Below, one piece after another: positions 1 to 7,210 of a stretch of DNA of 11,488 nucleotides. The notes beneath the pieces were generated by a model. It made no database searches and had not been told where the DNA came from. It was given only the letters and a program-made list of their open reading frames with translations. Source of the stretch: a bacterium (lineage in GTDB: Bacteria; Thermosulfidibacterota; Thermosulfidibacteria; Thermosulfidibacterales; Thermosulfidibacteraceae); NCBI GenBank assembly GCA_027037155.1, contig JALWBK010000089.1:1-11488 (forward strand), in the 5' to 3' direction. Position 1 is the stretch's first letter; each line of letters begins with the position of its first letter. Made by a program: the position numbers and the translations under genes.

Positions 1-1218
1 AGAAGCATCCTCCAACGGTAAAAAGACGGGAATCCTCTTGGTTTCGGTCTTCACCTTCTCAAATATCATTCTCTCGTGAAGGGCGTGCTTGTCCACCACC
101 ACAAGGGCCCCGTCTCTATGAGCAAAGAGCATGTACACCTCTCCCACCTCTCCCAAATACCGATAGCAGAAAGAACCAGTCTCCACCTTAAAGGCTGGCT
201 GATAAAGAAAAGCTTCTTCACACACCTCTGGAGTAACAGGCTGAGAATAACTATAACTCGCAGGCCCAGCCCTTTCCTCAAAAAGTGCTTTTAAAGCCCT
301 TTCCACCTGCTGATGCACCTTCGCCCTGTTTCTGAAGCGCACCTCCCTCTTGGTGGGATGCACGTTAACATCCACATCGCGAGGAGGAACCTCCAGAAAG
401 AGCACCACAGAAGGCAGTTCATGAGACAAAAAACGCTGTTTCAAGATACCTCTAACCGTATAACCCAAAGATCTATCCTGCACCGCCCTTCTATTCACAA
501 AGAGGAAGAACTGAGCCTTGTCGTCCTTTAAAAGAAAAAGCCTTATCCCATCCTCTTCCCAGCTCTTTAAAAGGCCCGCTCCCAACACTGCCTCAAGTCG
601 CTTTTCCAAATCCTGGGGCACAAAGCGGGCAACAAGCTCTCCATCCTCGTAGTACTCAAAGAGAAGATGCGGATGGGACATGGAATACTCGAAAACGATC
701 CTTCTCACATGCTCTGCCTCAATTCTTTTGCCTTTAAGAAACCTCCTCCTGGCTCTCAGATTGAAAAAGAGATTGCGCACGGTGACGGTGGTTCCTGGCT
801 CCCTCCTGAAGGCCCGCTCCACCCTCTTGAGAACTCCCCCCTCCACCACCAAGGACGTGGCAAGCTCATCGTATTTTGTTCTTGTGAGCAAGCGAAACTG
901 CGAAACAGAGGATATGGCATAAAGCGCCTCTCCCCTGAAGCCAAAGGAGTTTATAGCGTAAAGATCCTCCTCTTTTGCAATCTTGCTGGTGGTGTGTCTC
1001 TCCACGGCAAGGAGTGCCTCCTCCTCCGTCATTCCACACCCGTTATCCCATACCTCCACAAGACCTATACCACCATCCTCCACCTTAACCACAACACGGG
1101 TGGCACTGGCGTCTAAGGCATTTTCAATAAGCTCTTTGACTACAGAGGCCGGCCTTTCAACGACCTCACCGGCAGCAATCCGCCTTACAATGGAAGGAGG
1201 AAGCCTCTTTATTCTCAA
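1..1218 (-). CDS. mutL: DNA mismatch repair protein MutL (partial, C-terminus beyond window)
   Basis: MutL couples mismatch recognition by MutS to strand incision and repair. 406 codons are open to the window edge without a stop. The GHKL ATPase domain is clear: RRIAAGEVVERPASVVKE near the start, catalytic E29 and Mg-binding N33 in KELIENALDA, D58 in DNGCGM, HTTSKI, and GFRGEAL at 93-99. These positions match E. coli MutL numbering (E29, N33, D58), which supports a TTG start at 1216-1218; an in-frame TAG lies six codons upstream of that TTG, with no ATG or GTG between. The transducer region follows, including the DVNVHPTKREVRF stretch. At 376-387 the C-terminal domain begins with DKHALHERMIFE, which fits the MutL endonuclease motif DQHA(X)2E(X)4E with Q replaced by K. 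The gene starts 2 nt after the livF stop and has no good ribosome binding site, so weak, coupled translation as the last visible liv operon gene is likely. Family identity is certain; the rest of the C-terminal domain is unseen. Confidence 0.95.
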   Translation of the reverse strand, partial: MRIKRLPPSIVRRIAAGEVVERPASVVKELIENALDASATRVVVKVEDGGIGLVEVWDNGCGMTEEEALLAVERHTTSKIAKEEDLYAINSFGFRGEALYAISSVSQFRLLTRTKYDELATSLVVEGGVLKRVERAFRREPGTTVTVRNLFFNLRARRRFLKGKRIEAEHVRRIVFEYSMSHPHLLFEYYEDGELVARFVPQDLEKRLEAVLGAGLLKSWEEDGIRLFLLKDDKAQFFLFVNRRAVQDRSLGYTVRGILKQRFLSHELPSVVLFLEVPPRDVDVNVHPTKREVRFRNRAKVHQQVERALKALFEERAGPASYSYSQPVTPEVCEEAFLYQPAFKVETGSFCYRYLGEVGEVYMLFAHRDGALVVVDKHALHERMIFEKVKTETKRIPVFLPLEDAS

Positions 1219-1220
1219 AA

Positions 1221-1937
1221 CTACACGCCCAAGTAGGCCTTTCTAACCTCGTCGGAGCGCTCAAGCTCAGCTCCGGTACCCTCCATCACGATCCTGCCCT
1301 CAGCCATAACATAGGCCCAATCGGTGAGCATGAGGGAGAGGTGAACGTTTTGCTCAACGAGAAGCATGGTTATCCCCTGCTCCCTCAGCCTCTTTATTAT
1401 CTCAAAGACCTCTATAACAAGCTTTGGTGCAAGTCCTAAGCTGGGCTCATCAAGAATCAAAAGCTTCGGACTGGCCATGAGACCCCTGCCAAGAGCCACC
1501 ATCTGCTGCTCACCACCGGACATGGTTCCAGCCTTCTGATGCAGCCTCTCTTTAAGCCTTGGGAAGAGCTCAAGCACAAACTCCAGACTCTCCTTCATAC
1601 GCGAACGGGCCCTCTTGTTGTAAGCGCCCATCTCCAGATTCTCAAGCACCGTCATCTCAGGGAAGAGCATACGCCCCTCGGGCACCATCACCAACCCCAT
1701 CTCCGTACGCCTGTACGCAGGAACCCGGGTGATGTCCTCCCCTTCAAAGAGGATCCTTCCACTCCACACCGGAATCACACCGGTGATGGCCCTAAGCAGC
1801 GTGGTCTTACCGGAACCGTTGGAGCCTATGATGGTGGTAAGCTGGCCCCTCTTTACCTCTATAGACACATCCCAAAGGATTTGAACCTCTCCGTATCCTG
1901 TCTCAAGATTCTCTACCTTTAACACAACCTCAGACAT
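1221..1937 (-). CDS. livF: Branched-chain amino acid ABC transporter ATP-binding protein LivF
   Basis: One of the two cytoplasmic ATPases that power the LivHM permease. The 238 residues match normal LivF length. Walker A is GSNGSGKT at 38-45. The Q-loop position carries E in VPEGR (E87). The signature is MSGGE at 139-143, and Walker B is LLILDEPSLGLAP with D163 and E164. The switch position has Q196 in LLVEQN instead of histidine, which is usual for LivF and separates it from LivG. The ATG shares one base with the livG stop (TGATG at 1935-1939), and AGGAGG precedes it inside the livG end, so translation is probably coupled. The mutL TTG follows 2 nt after its stop. Assignment to LivF is firm; the transported substrate cannot be read from the ATPase. 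Confidence 0.96.
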   Translation of the reverse strand: MSEVVLKVENLETGYGEVQILWDVSIEVKRGQLTTIIGSNGSGKTTLLRAITGVIPVWSGRILFEGEDITRVPAYRRTEMGLVMVPEGRMLFPEMTVLENLEMGAYNKRARSRMKESLEFVLELFPRLKERLHQKAGTMSGGEQQMVALGRGLMASPKLLILDEPSLGLAPKLVIEVFEIIKRLREQGITMLLVEQNVHLSLMLTDWAYVMAEGRIVMEGTGAELERSDEVRKAYLGV

Positions 1938-2692
1938 CAGGCAGAACCCTCCTTCTTCACAAGCTTCAGGGCAAGATCGGGATCCCCAAGATAGGCCTCT
2001 ATCACTTTGGGATCCTTAGAGACCTCCTCTGGTGTACCTTCAGCAATCTTTCTGCCATAGTCCAGCACCATAATCCTGTCCGAGACCTTCATGATGGCAT
2101 GCATGAGATGTTCTATCATCAGGATAGTGATGCCCTTTGCCTTGATGTCCAAAATAACCTTTAGCATCTCATCCACTTCTGTGGGATTGAGCCCTGCCAG
2201 CACTTCATCCAACAGTATCACCTCCGGTTGGGAGGCAAGGGCCCTTGCAAGCTCCAAACGCTTCTTCTGGGGCACATTGAGACTCCCAGCCAAAACCTCC
2301 GCCTTATCGGAAAGCCCCACGGTCTCAAGCACCTCTAAGGCTATACGTTCAGCCCTTTTCAGATTTGCTCCGGCTTTACCGAAACAGGCTCCCACCATCA
2401 CATTTTCAAGCACCGTCAGCTCGTTCAAAGGCTTCACTATCTGGTGAGTCCTGGCTATACCCAGTCTCGCCCTCTTGTAGGCGGGTAACTTCGTTATGTC
2501 TTTTCCCTTGAAAAAGACCCTTCCCTTCTCCGGATAGTACACACCGCTTATGACGTTAAACAGCGTTGTCTTTCCCGCACCGTTGGGACCGATAACCCCA
2601 AATATCTCACCCTCAGAAACCTCAAAACTCACCTCATTTACAGCCACAAGACCACCAAAGATCTTGCTAACTCCCTCAGCCTTCAGAATCAT
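1937..2692 (-). CDS. livG: Branched-chain amino acid ABC transporter ATP-binding protein LivG
   Basis: Second ATPase of the importer, 251 residues, usual for LivG. Walker A is GPNGAGKT at 35-42, the Q-loop is RTHQIVKPL (Q84), Walker B is [15 protein letters not shown] with D162 and E163, and the switch histidine is H195 in MIEHLMH. The ABC signature is degenerate: LNVPQ at 138-142 instead of LSGGQ or LSYGQ, and the residue after the catalytic glutamate is V rather than P. From memory, similar LT/LN-x-x-(Q/R) plus DEV-AGL variants occur in a known LivG subgroup, so this is probably a subfamily trait and not decay. The C-terminal LivG extension after the switch is present. The ATG overlaps the livM stop by 4 nt (ATGA at 2689-2692), which suggests translational coupling. 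Confidence 0.95.
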   Translation of the reverse strand: MILKAEGVSKIFGGLVAVNEVSFEVSEGEIFGVIGPNGAGKTTLFNVISGVYYPEKGRVFFKGKDITKLPAYKRARLGIARTHQIVKPLNELTVLENVMVGACFGKAGANLKRAERIALEVLETVGLSDKAEVLAGSLNVPQKKRLELARALASQPEVILLDEVLAGLNPTEVDEMLKVILDIKAKGITILMIEHLMHAIMKVSDRIMVLDYGRKIAEGTPEEVSKDPKVIEAYLGDPDLALKLVKKEGSA

Positions 2693-3651
2693 TCCAAAAC
2701 TCCCCTCAGTTTCCTGAATTTGCTCCTCAGATAGCCCACAAGCCCACCGGGGGCAAAGAGCACTATCAAAAGAAGCACAAAGCCTGCAATGGCAAGGTGC
2801 AGATTCTTAAAGAGGGGATTCACAAGGAGCATCCCCTTCAACCTTTCGTAAATCAAAGCCCCCAACACAGGTCCCGAAGCGGTTCCGTAACCTCCCAGCA
2901 TAACCATAAAAATCATCTCAATGGACTTAACTAAATGAAAGGCATCTTCAGGCTCTATGTTCCCCGCTTTGAAGAAAAAGACCGCACCAACCATACCTGG
3001 GAAGAAGGCAGAAAAGGCATAAGCCAAACTCTTGAACCTCTTAGTATTCACACCGAGCACAAAAGCTGCATCTTCATCCTCCCTGATGGAAAAGAGCCCC
3101 AGACCAAACTTGGAGGTTTTGATGAAGTAGGAGACCACCACGGTGATCAGCGTAACGGCTACCATCACGTAGTAGGCGTACCATATAGCTTTGGCAGCCC
3201 CACCATAGGCTCTGTAGATCTTGAAGTTGAAGAACATCCCTGTTGCACCACCAAGGAAGGAAAGGTTCGTTACAAGCGACTTTATCGCCTCATTCACCCC
3301 TATGGTGGCAATGGCAAAGATAGCACCCCTCAACCTGAGAACCGCCTCTCCCACTGCAAGGGCCATCAAAGCCGAAAAGAGACCTGCCACGAGCATAGCA
3401 GGCACTAAACGCACTCCCACATGATGCATAAGGTAAAAGGCCACATAGCCACCTATGCCGTAATAGACTATGTGACCAAAGCTCACGTACCCGGCATAGC
3501 CCATGATGATATTAAGGCTCGCAGCCAAAGACACGTACATGAGAATGATAAAGACCGTCTCTCTGGCAATCACCGATTTTGTAACTACAGGATACAGAGA
3601 AATCACCAGAAGAAACGGCACCAACCAGAAAAGCGTATAACCCCTCTTCAT
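2689..3651 (-). CDS. livM: Branched-chain amino acid ABC transporter permease LivM
   Basis: Inner-membrane permease that pairs with LivH. The 320 residues are strongly hydrophobic, with about nine or ten likely membrane segments. Hallmarks of LivM are [10 protein letters not shown] at 51-60, [13 protein letters not shown] at 106-118, and the cytoplasmic coupling loop [20 protein letters not shown] at 188-207 that contacts the ATPases. After that, [18 protein letters not shown] is the conserved C-terminal permease motif. The ATG at 3649-3651 is served by an AAGGAG carried in the last codons of livH (GGT AAG GAG TGA), with a gap of only 3 nt, so LivH and LivM are probably made in step. The stop overlaps the livG start. 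Confidence 0.95.
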   Translation of the reverse strand: MKRGYTLFWLVPFLLVISLYPVVTKSVIARETVFIILMYVSLAASLNIIMGYAGYVSFGHIVYYGIGGYVAFYLMHHVGVRLVPAMLVAGLFSALMALAVGEAVLRLRGAIFAIATIGVNEAIKSLVTNLSFLGGATGMFFNFKIYRAYGGAAKAIWYAYYVMVAVTLITVVVSYFIKTSKFGLGLFSIREDEDAAFVLGVNTKRFKSLAYAFSAFFPGMVGAVFFFKAGNIEPEDAFHLVKSIEMIFMVMLGGYGTASGPVLGALIYERLKGMLLVNPLFKNLHLAIAGFVLLLIVLFAPGGLVGYLRSKFRKLRGVLE

Positions 3652-3654
3652 CCC

Positions 3655-4509
3655 TCACTCCTTACCCAGAAGCCCCGATGGTTTCACCAGCAGTATAACC
3701 ACCAGAATCAGAAACTCTATAAAGGGCACATAGCCCACAGACATCTTCAACGTAAGAACGTTCTCTAGAAGCCCCAAAACCAGCCCTCCAACAAGGGCTC
3801 CAAGGGGACTTCCAAGCCCGCCTAAAACGCATATAACAAAGCTCTTCAGCTCATAGACACCACCCGACAGGATGGTAAAAGGAAAAACAGAAGCGATAAG
3901 AGCACCGGCCACCATGGCAAGGGCAATTCCTATTCCAAAGGAGAGGGAAAGAATAAAGGTGGTGTTCACCCCCATGAACTCGGCAGCCACCCTATTCATA
4001 GAAACGGCCCTTATGGCCTTGCCGGTCCAGGTCTTGTACAGGAAGATGTAAAGCAAAACGGTAAAGATTAGAGAATAGACTCCAGTCAACACCTTCGCCG
4101 CCGGAATATAGGTGCCTAACACATGAAGAGAGCCCAACCCCACATCAATGGCCCGCGGATTGGTGGTAAAGACAAAGGTGCCAACCCCAATGATGATAAG
4201 GCTTAAAGAGTAGGTGGAAAGAAGGGTGGAGAGCTCAGGCGCCGAGATAACCCTGTGCAGCGCTATGAAATAGGCCACCATGCCCACCACCAAACCCAAA
4301 GCTAACACTAATATCACAGAGACAAAGGGCGAGAGTCCAAAGGAATGGAAGAGAAAATATGATGCAAACATACCCAGGGCTATGAAGGCACCATGAGAAA
4401 GGTTTATGACCTTCATCACTCCCCATATAAGATTAAGGCCTATGGCCGCAAGGCCATAGGCCAGTCCAAGCAACACCCCATTTAAAAGGGCACTTACAAA
4501 TGCCTCCAC
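3655..4509 (-). CDS. livH: Branched-chain amino acid ABC transporter permease LivH
   Basis: Inner-membrane permease, 284 residues, close to the usual 290-310. It has about eight likely membrane segments. The N-terminal LNLIWGVMKVINLSHGAFIALG region (about 26-46) is the LivH signature, the coupling loop is GKAIRAVSMNRVAAEFMGVN at 163-182, and the C-terminal VLGGLGSPLGALVGGLVLGLLE is typical. The start codon is GTG at 4507-4509. It is chosen because AAGGAG sits 7 nt upstream in the 21-nt gap after livK and because MEAFVSALLNGVLLGLAYGL is the expected LivH beginning. The next methionines are internal and would remove the first membrane segment. Confidence 0.95.
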   Translation of the reverse strand: MEAFVSALLNGVLLGLAYGLAAIGLNLIWGVMKVINLSHGAFIALGMFASYFLFHSFGLSPFVSVILVLALGLVVGMVAYFIALHRVISAPELSTLLSTYSLSLIIIGVGTFVFTTNPRAIDVGLGSLHVLGTYIPAAKVLTGVYSLIFTVLLYIFLYKTWTGKAIRAVSMNRVAAEFMGVNTTFILSLSFGIGIALAMVAGALIASVFPFTILSGGVYELKSFVICVLGGLGSPLGALVGGLVLGLLENVLTLKMSVGYVPFIEFLILVVILLVKPSGLLGKE

Positions 4510-4530
4510 TTCTTCTCTCCTTGAGTACTT

Positions 4531-5784
4531 TTAGTACTTCTTGTAATAAGGATAGACAGGCTTGGCGGAAGCCGCAGACTCGGGCCAGATCACCTCTTTT
4601 ACCAGCTTGCCATTTTTCATCTGCCACTGCAGATAGACCATCTCGTGTGCCTTTTGCCTGCCGTAGTACTCGCCAGTGTCAAAGGCTATTGCACCATAGA
4701 ACGTCATGATATTCATCTTCTCCAATGCCTTAACCACCTTCTCAGAATCGAGGCAGCCGGCATCCTCTATGGCCTTCTGAAGCACCAATCCCGCCACAAA
4801 ACCACCAGCAGCATGATAGCCCGGTGCCTCGCCGTACCTCTTCTTATACTCCCTCACAAACCAGTCGGCTGTGGGACCGTACCATTCTATACCTAACCTC
4901 TGAGCCGCTTCCTTGGAGTACTTCGCCTTGGGCTCCCACTGGGAAGGAGCTGTAACATAAAGTGCCGCCTTTCCAATTTCAGCAAACTTGGGCACCGCAG
5001 GTGCCACCAAAAGGGAAACCAGCTTCACCCTGATCCTCTGCTCATAAAGCTGCTTTGCAAAGGTCTCGCCATCGGTAAAGTGTCCTCCACCGATAATGGC
5101 ATCGGGCTTCTTGGCAGCAATCTTGTTTAGGAAAGAGGTGAAATCCGTTGTACCCTTGGCATAAGACTCAAAGAGAACCACCTCAAAGCCCTTCTTCTCA
5201 GCGTACTTCTTGGCAGCAGTAGCAACGGCCTTGGCAAAGTTGCTCTGCTCATAGATAATAGCTAACCTCTTGGCCTTGGGATCCAGCGCTTTGAGCAGAT
5301 CAAGGGAGCCCGTCAGGTAGCGGCTTGCAGGGGTATAAATCTGAAATACATGGGTGTACCCCTTGTTAAAAATGCTATCGGAAGCCGCACCGGTAGCCAC
5401 CATAACCTTACCGTACTGTTCGGCAATAATAGCAGCCGAAGCGGTAAGTCCGGAACTGTAGGGACTGATGAGAAAATCTGCTCCGTCCTTGTTGATGAGT
5501 CTCACATAAAGCTGCTGCACCCTGTCCTTGCTGCTCTCATCATCGTAGTAAACGAACTTTACCGGCAACCTCTTACCGAGAGCCTTCACATAGATCCCAC
5601 CTTTGGAATTAACCCAATCCTGCCAGAGTTTGAGCCCATCAAACTGATCCTTGGACTCGGCATTGAGTTTACCCGTTTGAGACATGGTAAACCCAATCAC
5701 AATTTTATTTTTCGCCCAAACATTCCCAGCAAGTATTGAACCTAAAAACAACAACCCTACCAAAACGCTTAGAAACCGCCTCAT
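4531..5784 (-). CDS. livK: Periplasmic substrate-binding protein of LIV-type ABC transporter (LivK/Peripla_BP_6 family)
   Basis: Soluble receptor that captures the substrate and delivers it to LivHM. It has 417 residues, with a Sec signal peptide at 1-24 (MRRF, a hydrophobic core, cleavage likely after V-W-A). There is no lipobox cysteine, so a free periplasmic protein is expected. The mature part begins KNKIVIGFTMSQTGKLNAE, the standard first strand and loop of the type I periplasmic fold. SPYSSGLTASAAIIAEQYGK and the GAASDSIF loop lie in the first lobe, and YEQSNFAKAVATAAKKYAEKKGFEVV in the second. Substrate could be leucine/isoleucine/valine, another amino acid, an amide or urea-like compound; the sequence alone does not settle this. 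It is first in its operon with the strongest ribosome binding site (AGGAGGTG at 5789-5796), as expected for a receptor needed in excess over the permease. Confidence 0.93.
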   Translation of the reverse strand: MRRFLSVLVGLLFLGSILAGNVWAKNKIVIGFTMSQTGKLNAESKDQFDGLKLWQDWVNSKGGIYVKALGKRLPVKFVYYDDESSKDRVQQLYVRLINKDGADFLISPYSSGLTASAAIIAEQYGKVMVATGAASDSIFNKGYTHVFQIYTPASRYLTGSLDLLKALDPKAKRLAIIYEQSNFAKAVATAAKKYAEKKGFEVVLFESYAKGTTDFTSFLNKIAAKKPDAIIGGGHFTDGETFAKQLYEQRIRVKLVSLLVAPAVPKFAEIGKAALYVTAPSQWEPKAKYSKEAAQRLGIEWYGPTADWFVREYKKRYGEAPGYHAAGGFVAGLVLQKAIEDAGCLDSEKVVKALEKMNIMTFYGAIAFDTGEYYGRQKAHEMVYLQWQMKNGKLVKEVIWPESAASAKPVYPYYKKY

Positions 5785-5788
5785 GGCG

Positions 5789-5796
5789 CACCTCCT
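5789..5796 (-). promoter_or_regulatory. Strong ribosome binding site of livK
   Basis: On the minus strand AGGAGGTG stands five bases before the livK ATG (5782-5784). It is nearly perfectly complementary to the 16S 3' end and fixes the livK start. It is clearly better than the sites of the downstream liv genes. Confidence 0.85.
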
Positions 5797-5813
5797 AAAA
5801 TATTTCTCAGGTA

Positions 5814-5842
5814 GTAGTACTGGAATTATCAGGGAAAGTCAA
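5814..5842 (-). promoter_or_regulatory. Candidate sigma-70 promoter for the liv operon
   Basis: Reading the minus strand, TTGACT (5837-5842) is followed by a 17-bp spacer and TACTAC (5814-5819). The -35 matches 5 of 6 consensus bases; the -10 is poor. It lies about 30 bp upstream of livK in the only gap available before the six-gene minus-strand run. GATAAT (5825-5830) is a better-looking -10 hexamer but has no recognisable -35 at proper spacing. No clear promoter is visible in the opposite direction for thiDN, although one must lie in or before the same 95 bp. Inference from sequence match only. Confidence 0.35.
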
Positions 5843-5879
5843 TTAAAAAGTTTCCACAGACAAACTGAAGAACAAAAGC

Positions 5880-7208
5880 ATGTTTAAATTGTTAAGCATA
5901 GCAGGTTCCGATCCATCAGGAGGAGCAGGAATTCAGATGGATCTCAAAGTCTTTTCGGTATTAGGAGCCTACGGGATGGCTGTACCAACCGCCCTAACAG
6001 TCCAAAACACCCAGGGGGTTTTTAAAGTAGAAGCTGTTTCAACAGCTTTGGTAATAGAGCAAATTAAAAAGGTGCTGGAAGATATAAAAGTAGACGGCAT
6101 CAAGATAGGTATGTTGGGTAACACTAATTTGGCAAAAGAACTGAAAAAAATCTTGAGAAGTTTTGAAGGCCCTGTAGTAATGGATCCTGTCCTAAAATCC
6201 ACCACGGGAACCTCTCTGACACGGGGAGACTTCAAAGCCCTTTTAGAGCTTGCAAAATACTGCACCGTCATTACGCCAAACATTAAGGAAGTGCTGCAAC
6301 TCACAGGAACCAACTCGTTAAAAGAGAGTGTAAAAGTTTTAAGGGAAAGCAGCTTGAACACCGCTATCATTGTCACAGGCGCTGACGAAGGCAAAGAAAC
6401 CGTAACAGACTGGATCTTTGAAGCAGGAAAGAGACCACAAAGGTTTTGCCATACCAAGGTAAAGCTCTCCAACGAGACCCATGGAACGGGCTGCGCTTTC
6501 TCCAGTGCATTGCTATACTATCTACTAAACACCCAAGACCTAACAACGGCCTATTTAAAAGCACGGGATTTCGTGGTAACGGGGTTAAAAAACGCATTTA
6601 AGGTAGGGAAGGGGATAGTGCCGGTGCGACCAGAAGCAAACACCGAAAGGGACGCCCAAAGATATAGGGTTATCAAGAACCTATCTGAAGCTTTTGATAG
6701 GCTGCAGCAGCTTCCCAAAATGCACAAGCTTATACCAGAGGTGCAGTCCAACTTGGCAGAGGCTATAGAAAAAGCTTTAGATATAAGCGATGTGGCAGCC
6801 TTCCCCGGAAGGATTGTACGCTTCAAAAATGGGATAAAAACCTTGGGCTGTCCCGAATTTGGAGCCTCTAACCACGTAGCAAGGATAATCCTCACTGCCA
6901 TGAAGTACGATCCGCAAAAAAGGGCCTGCATGAACATAAGGTACCGTAGAGAATGGATAGAACGGTTGATGAAGCACTTCGTCGTATCAAGCTTTGACAG
7001 AAGAGAAGAACCCGAAGAGCTTAAAAAACGAGAGGGAAAGACCTTAGACTGGGGAACACAGGTTGCCATAGAAAAGATCGGCACCGTTCCTGACATCATC
7101 TACGATGAAGGTGATGTAGGCAAAGAGCCGATGATAAGAGTGCTGGGAAACGATGCATTAGACGTAGTAAACAAGATCCATAGAATCCTTAAAATAATCG
7201 CCCCGTAA
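5880..7208 (+). CDS. thiDN: Bifunctional hydroxymethylpyrimidine (phosphate) kinase / thiamine-phosphate synthase ThiDN
   Basis: Thiamine biosynthesis enzyme of 442 residues with two domains. Residues 1 to about 255 are ThiD, which phosphorylates HMP and then HMP-P. Visible motifs are the HMP-binding AGSDPSGGAGIQMD (8-21), VMDPVLKSTTG, VITPNIKEVLQLTG, and the ribokinase-fold anion hole and catalytic loop NETHGTGCAFSSA (198-210) with C205. Residues from about 265 to 442 are ThiN, the archaeal-type thiamine-phosphate synthase unrelated to ThiE, which joins HMP-PP and thiazole phosphate. Markers there are IPEVQSNLAEAI, FPGRIVRFKNG, EFGASNHVAR (326-335), RACMNIRYRREW, and IIYDEGDVGKEPMIRVLG. The ATG gives the canonical ThiD beginning but is preceded by only a weak ribosome site (GAAG). 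No TPP-riboswitch consensus such as CTGAGA appears in the correct orientation in the 95-bp leader. The dus ATG follows 2 nt after the stop. The domain assignment is firm; activity of both halves is inferred from intact motifs. Confidence 0.95.
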   Translation: MFKLLSIAGSDPSGGAGIQMDLKVFSVLGAYGMAVPTALTVQNTQGVFKVEAVSTALVIEQIKKVLEDIKVDGIKIGMLGNTNLAKELKKILRSFEGPVVMDPVLKSTTGTSLTRGDFKALLELAKYCTVITPNIKEVLQLTGTNSLKESVKVLRESSLNTAIIVTGADEGKETVTDWIFEAGKRPQRFCHTKVKLSNETHGTGCAFSSALLYYLLNTQDLTTAYLKARDFVVTGLKNAFKVGKGIVPVRPEANTERDAQRYRVIKNLSEAFDRLQQLPKMHKLIPEVQSNLAEAIEKALDISDVAAFPGRIVRFKNGIKTLGCPEFGASNHVARIILTAMKYDPQKRACMNIRYRREWIERLMKHFVVSSFDRREEPEELKKREGKTLDWGTQVAIEKIGTVPDIIYDEGDVGKEPMIRVLGNDALDVVNKIHRILKIIAP

Positions 7209-7210
7209 AG

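Noticed and set aside
667..1116. Plus-strand open frame of 149 codons
   Set aside because: It is antisense to the mutL ATPase domain, whose motifs are unmistakable on the minus strand; the translation is proline- and leucine-rich without recognisable motifs.
2935..3408. Plus-strand open frame of 157 codons
   Set aside because: Antisense shadow of livM, no ribosome site, no family features.
4516..4537. Paired AGTACT elements (AGTACTTTTAGTACT) at the livK stop
   Set aside because: The repeat arises from the terminal livK codons (AAG TAC TAA AAG TAC) and is too short to call an operator or a processing hairpin.
5969..7099. Two minus-strand open frames of 167 and 182 codons (5969-6472 and 6551-7099)
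   Set aside because: Both lie opposite thiDN, which has strong motifs throughout; the antisense translations are serine/leucine-rich mirror images.
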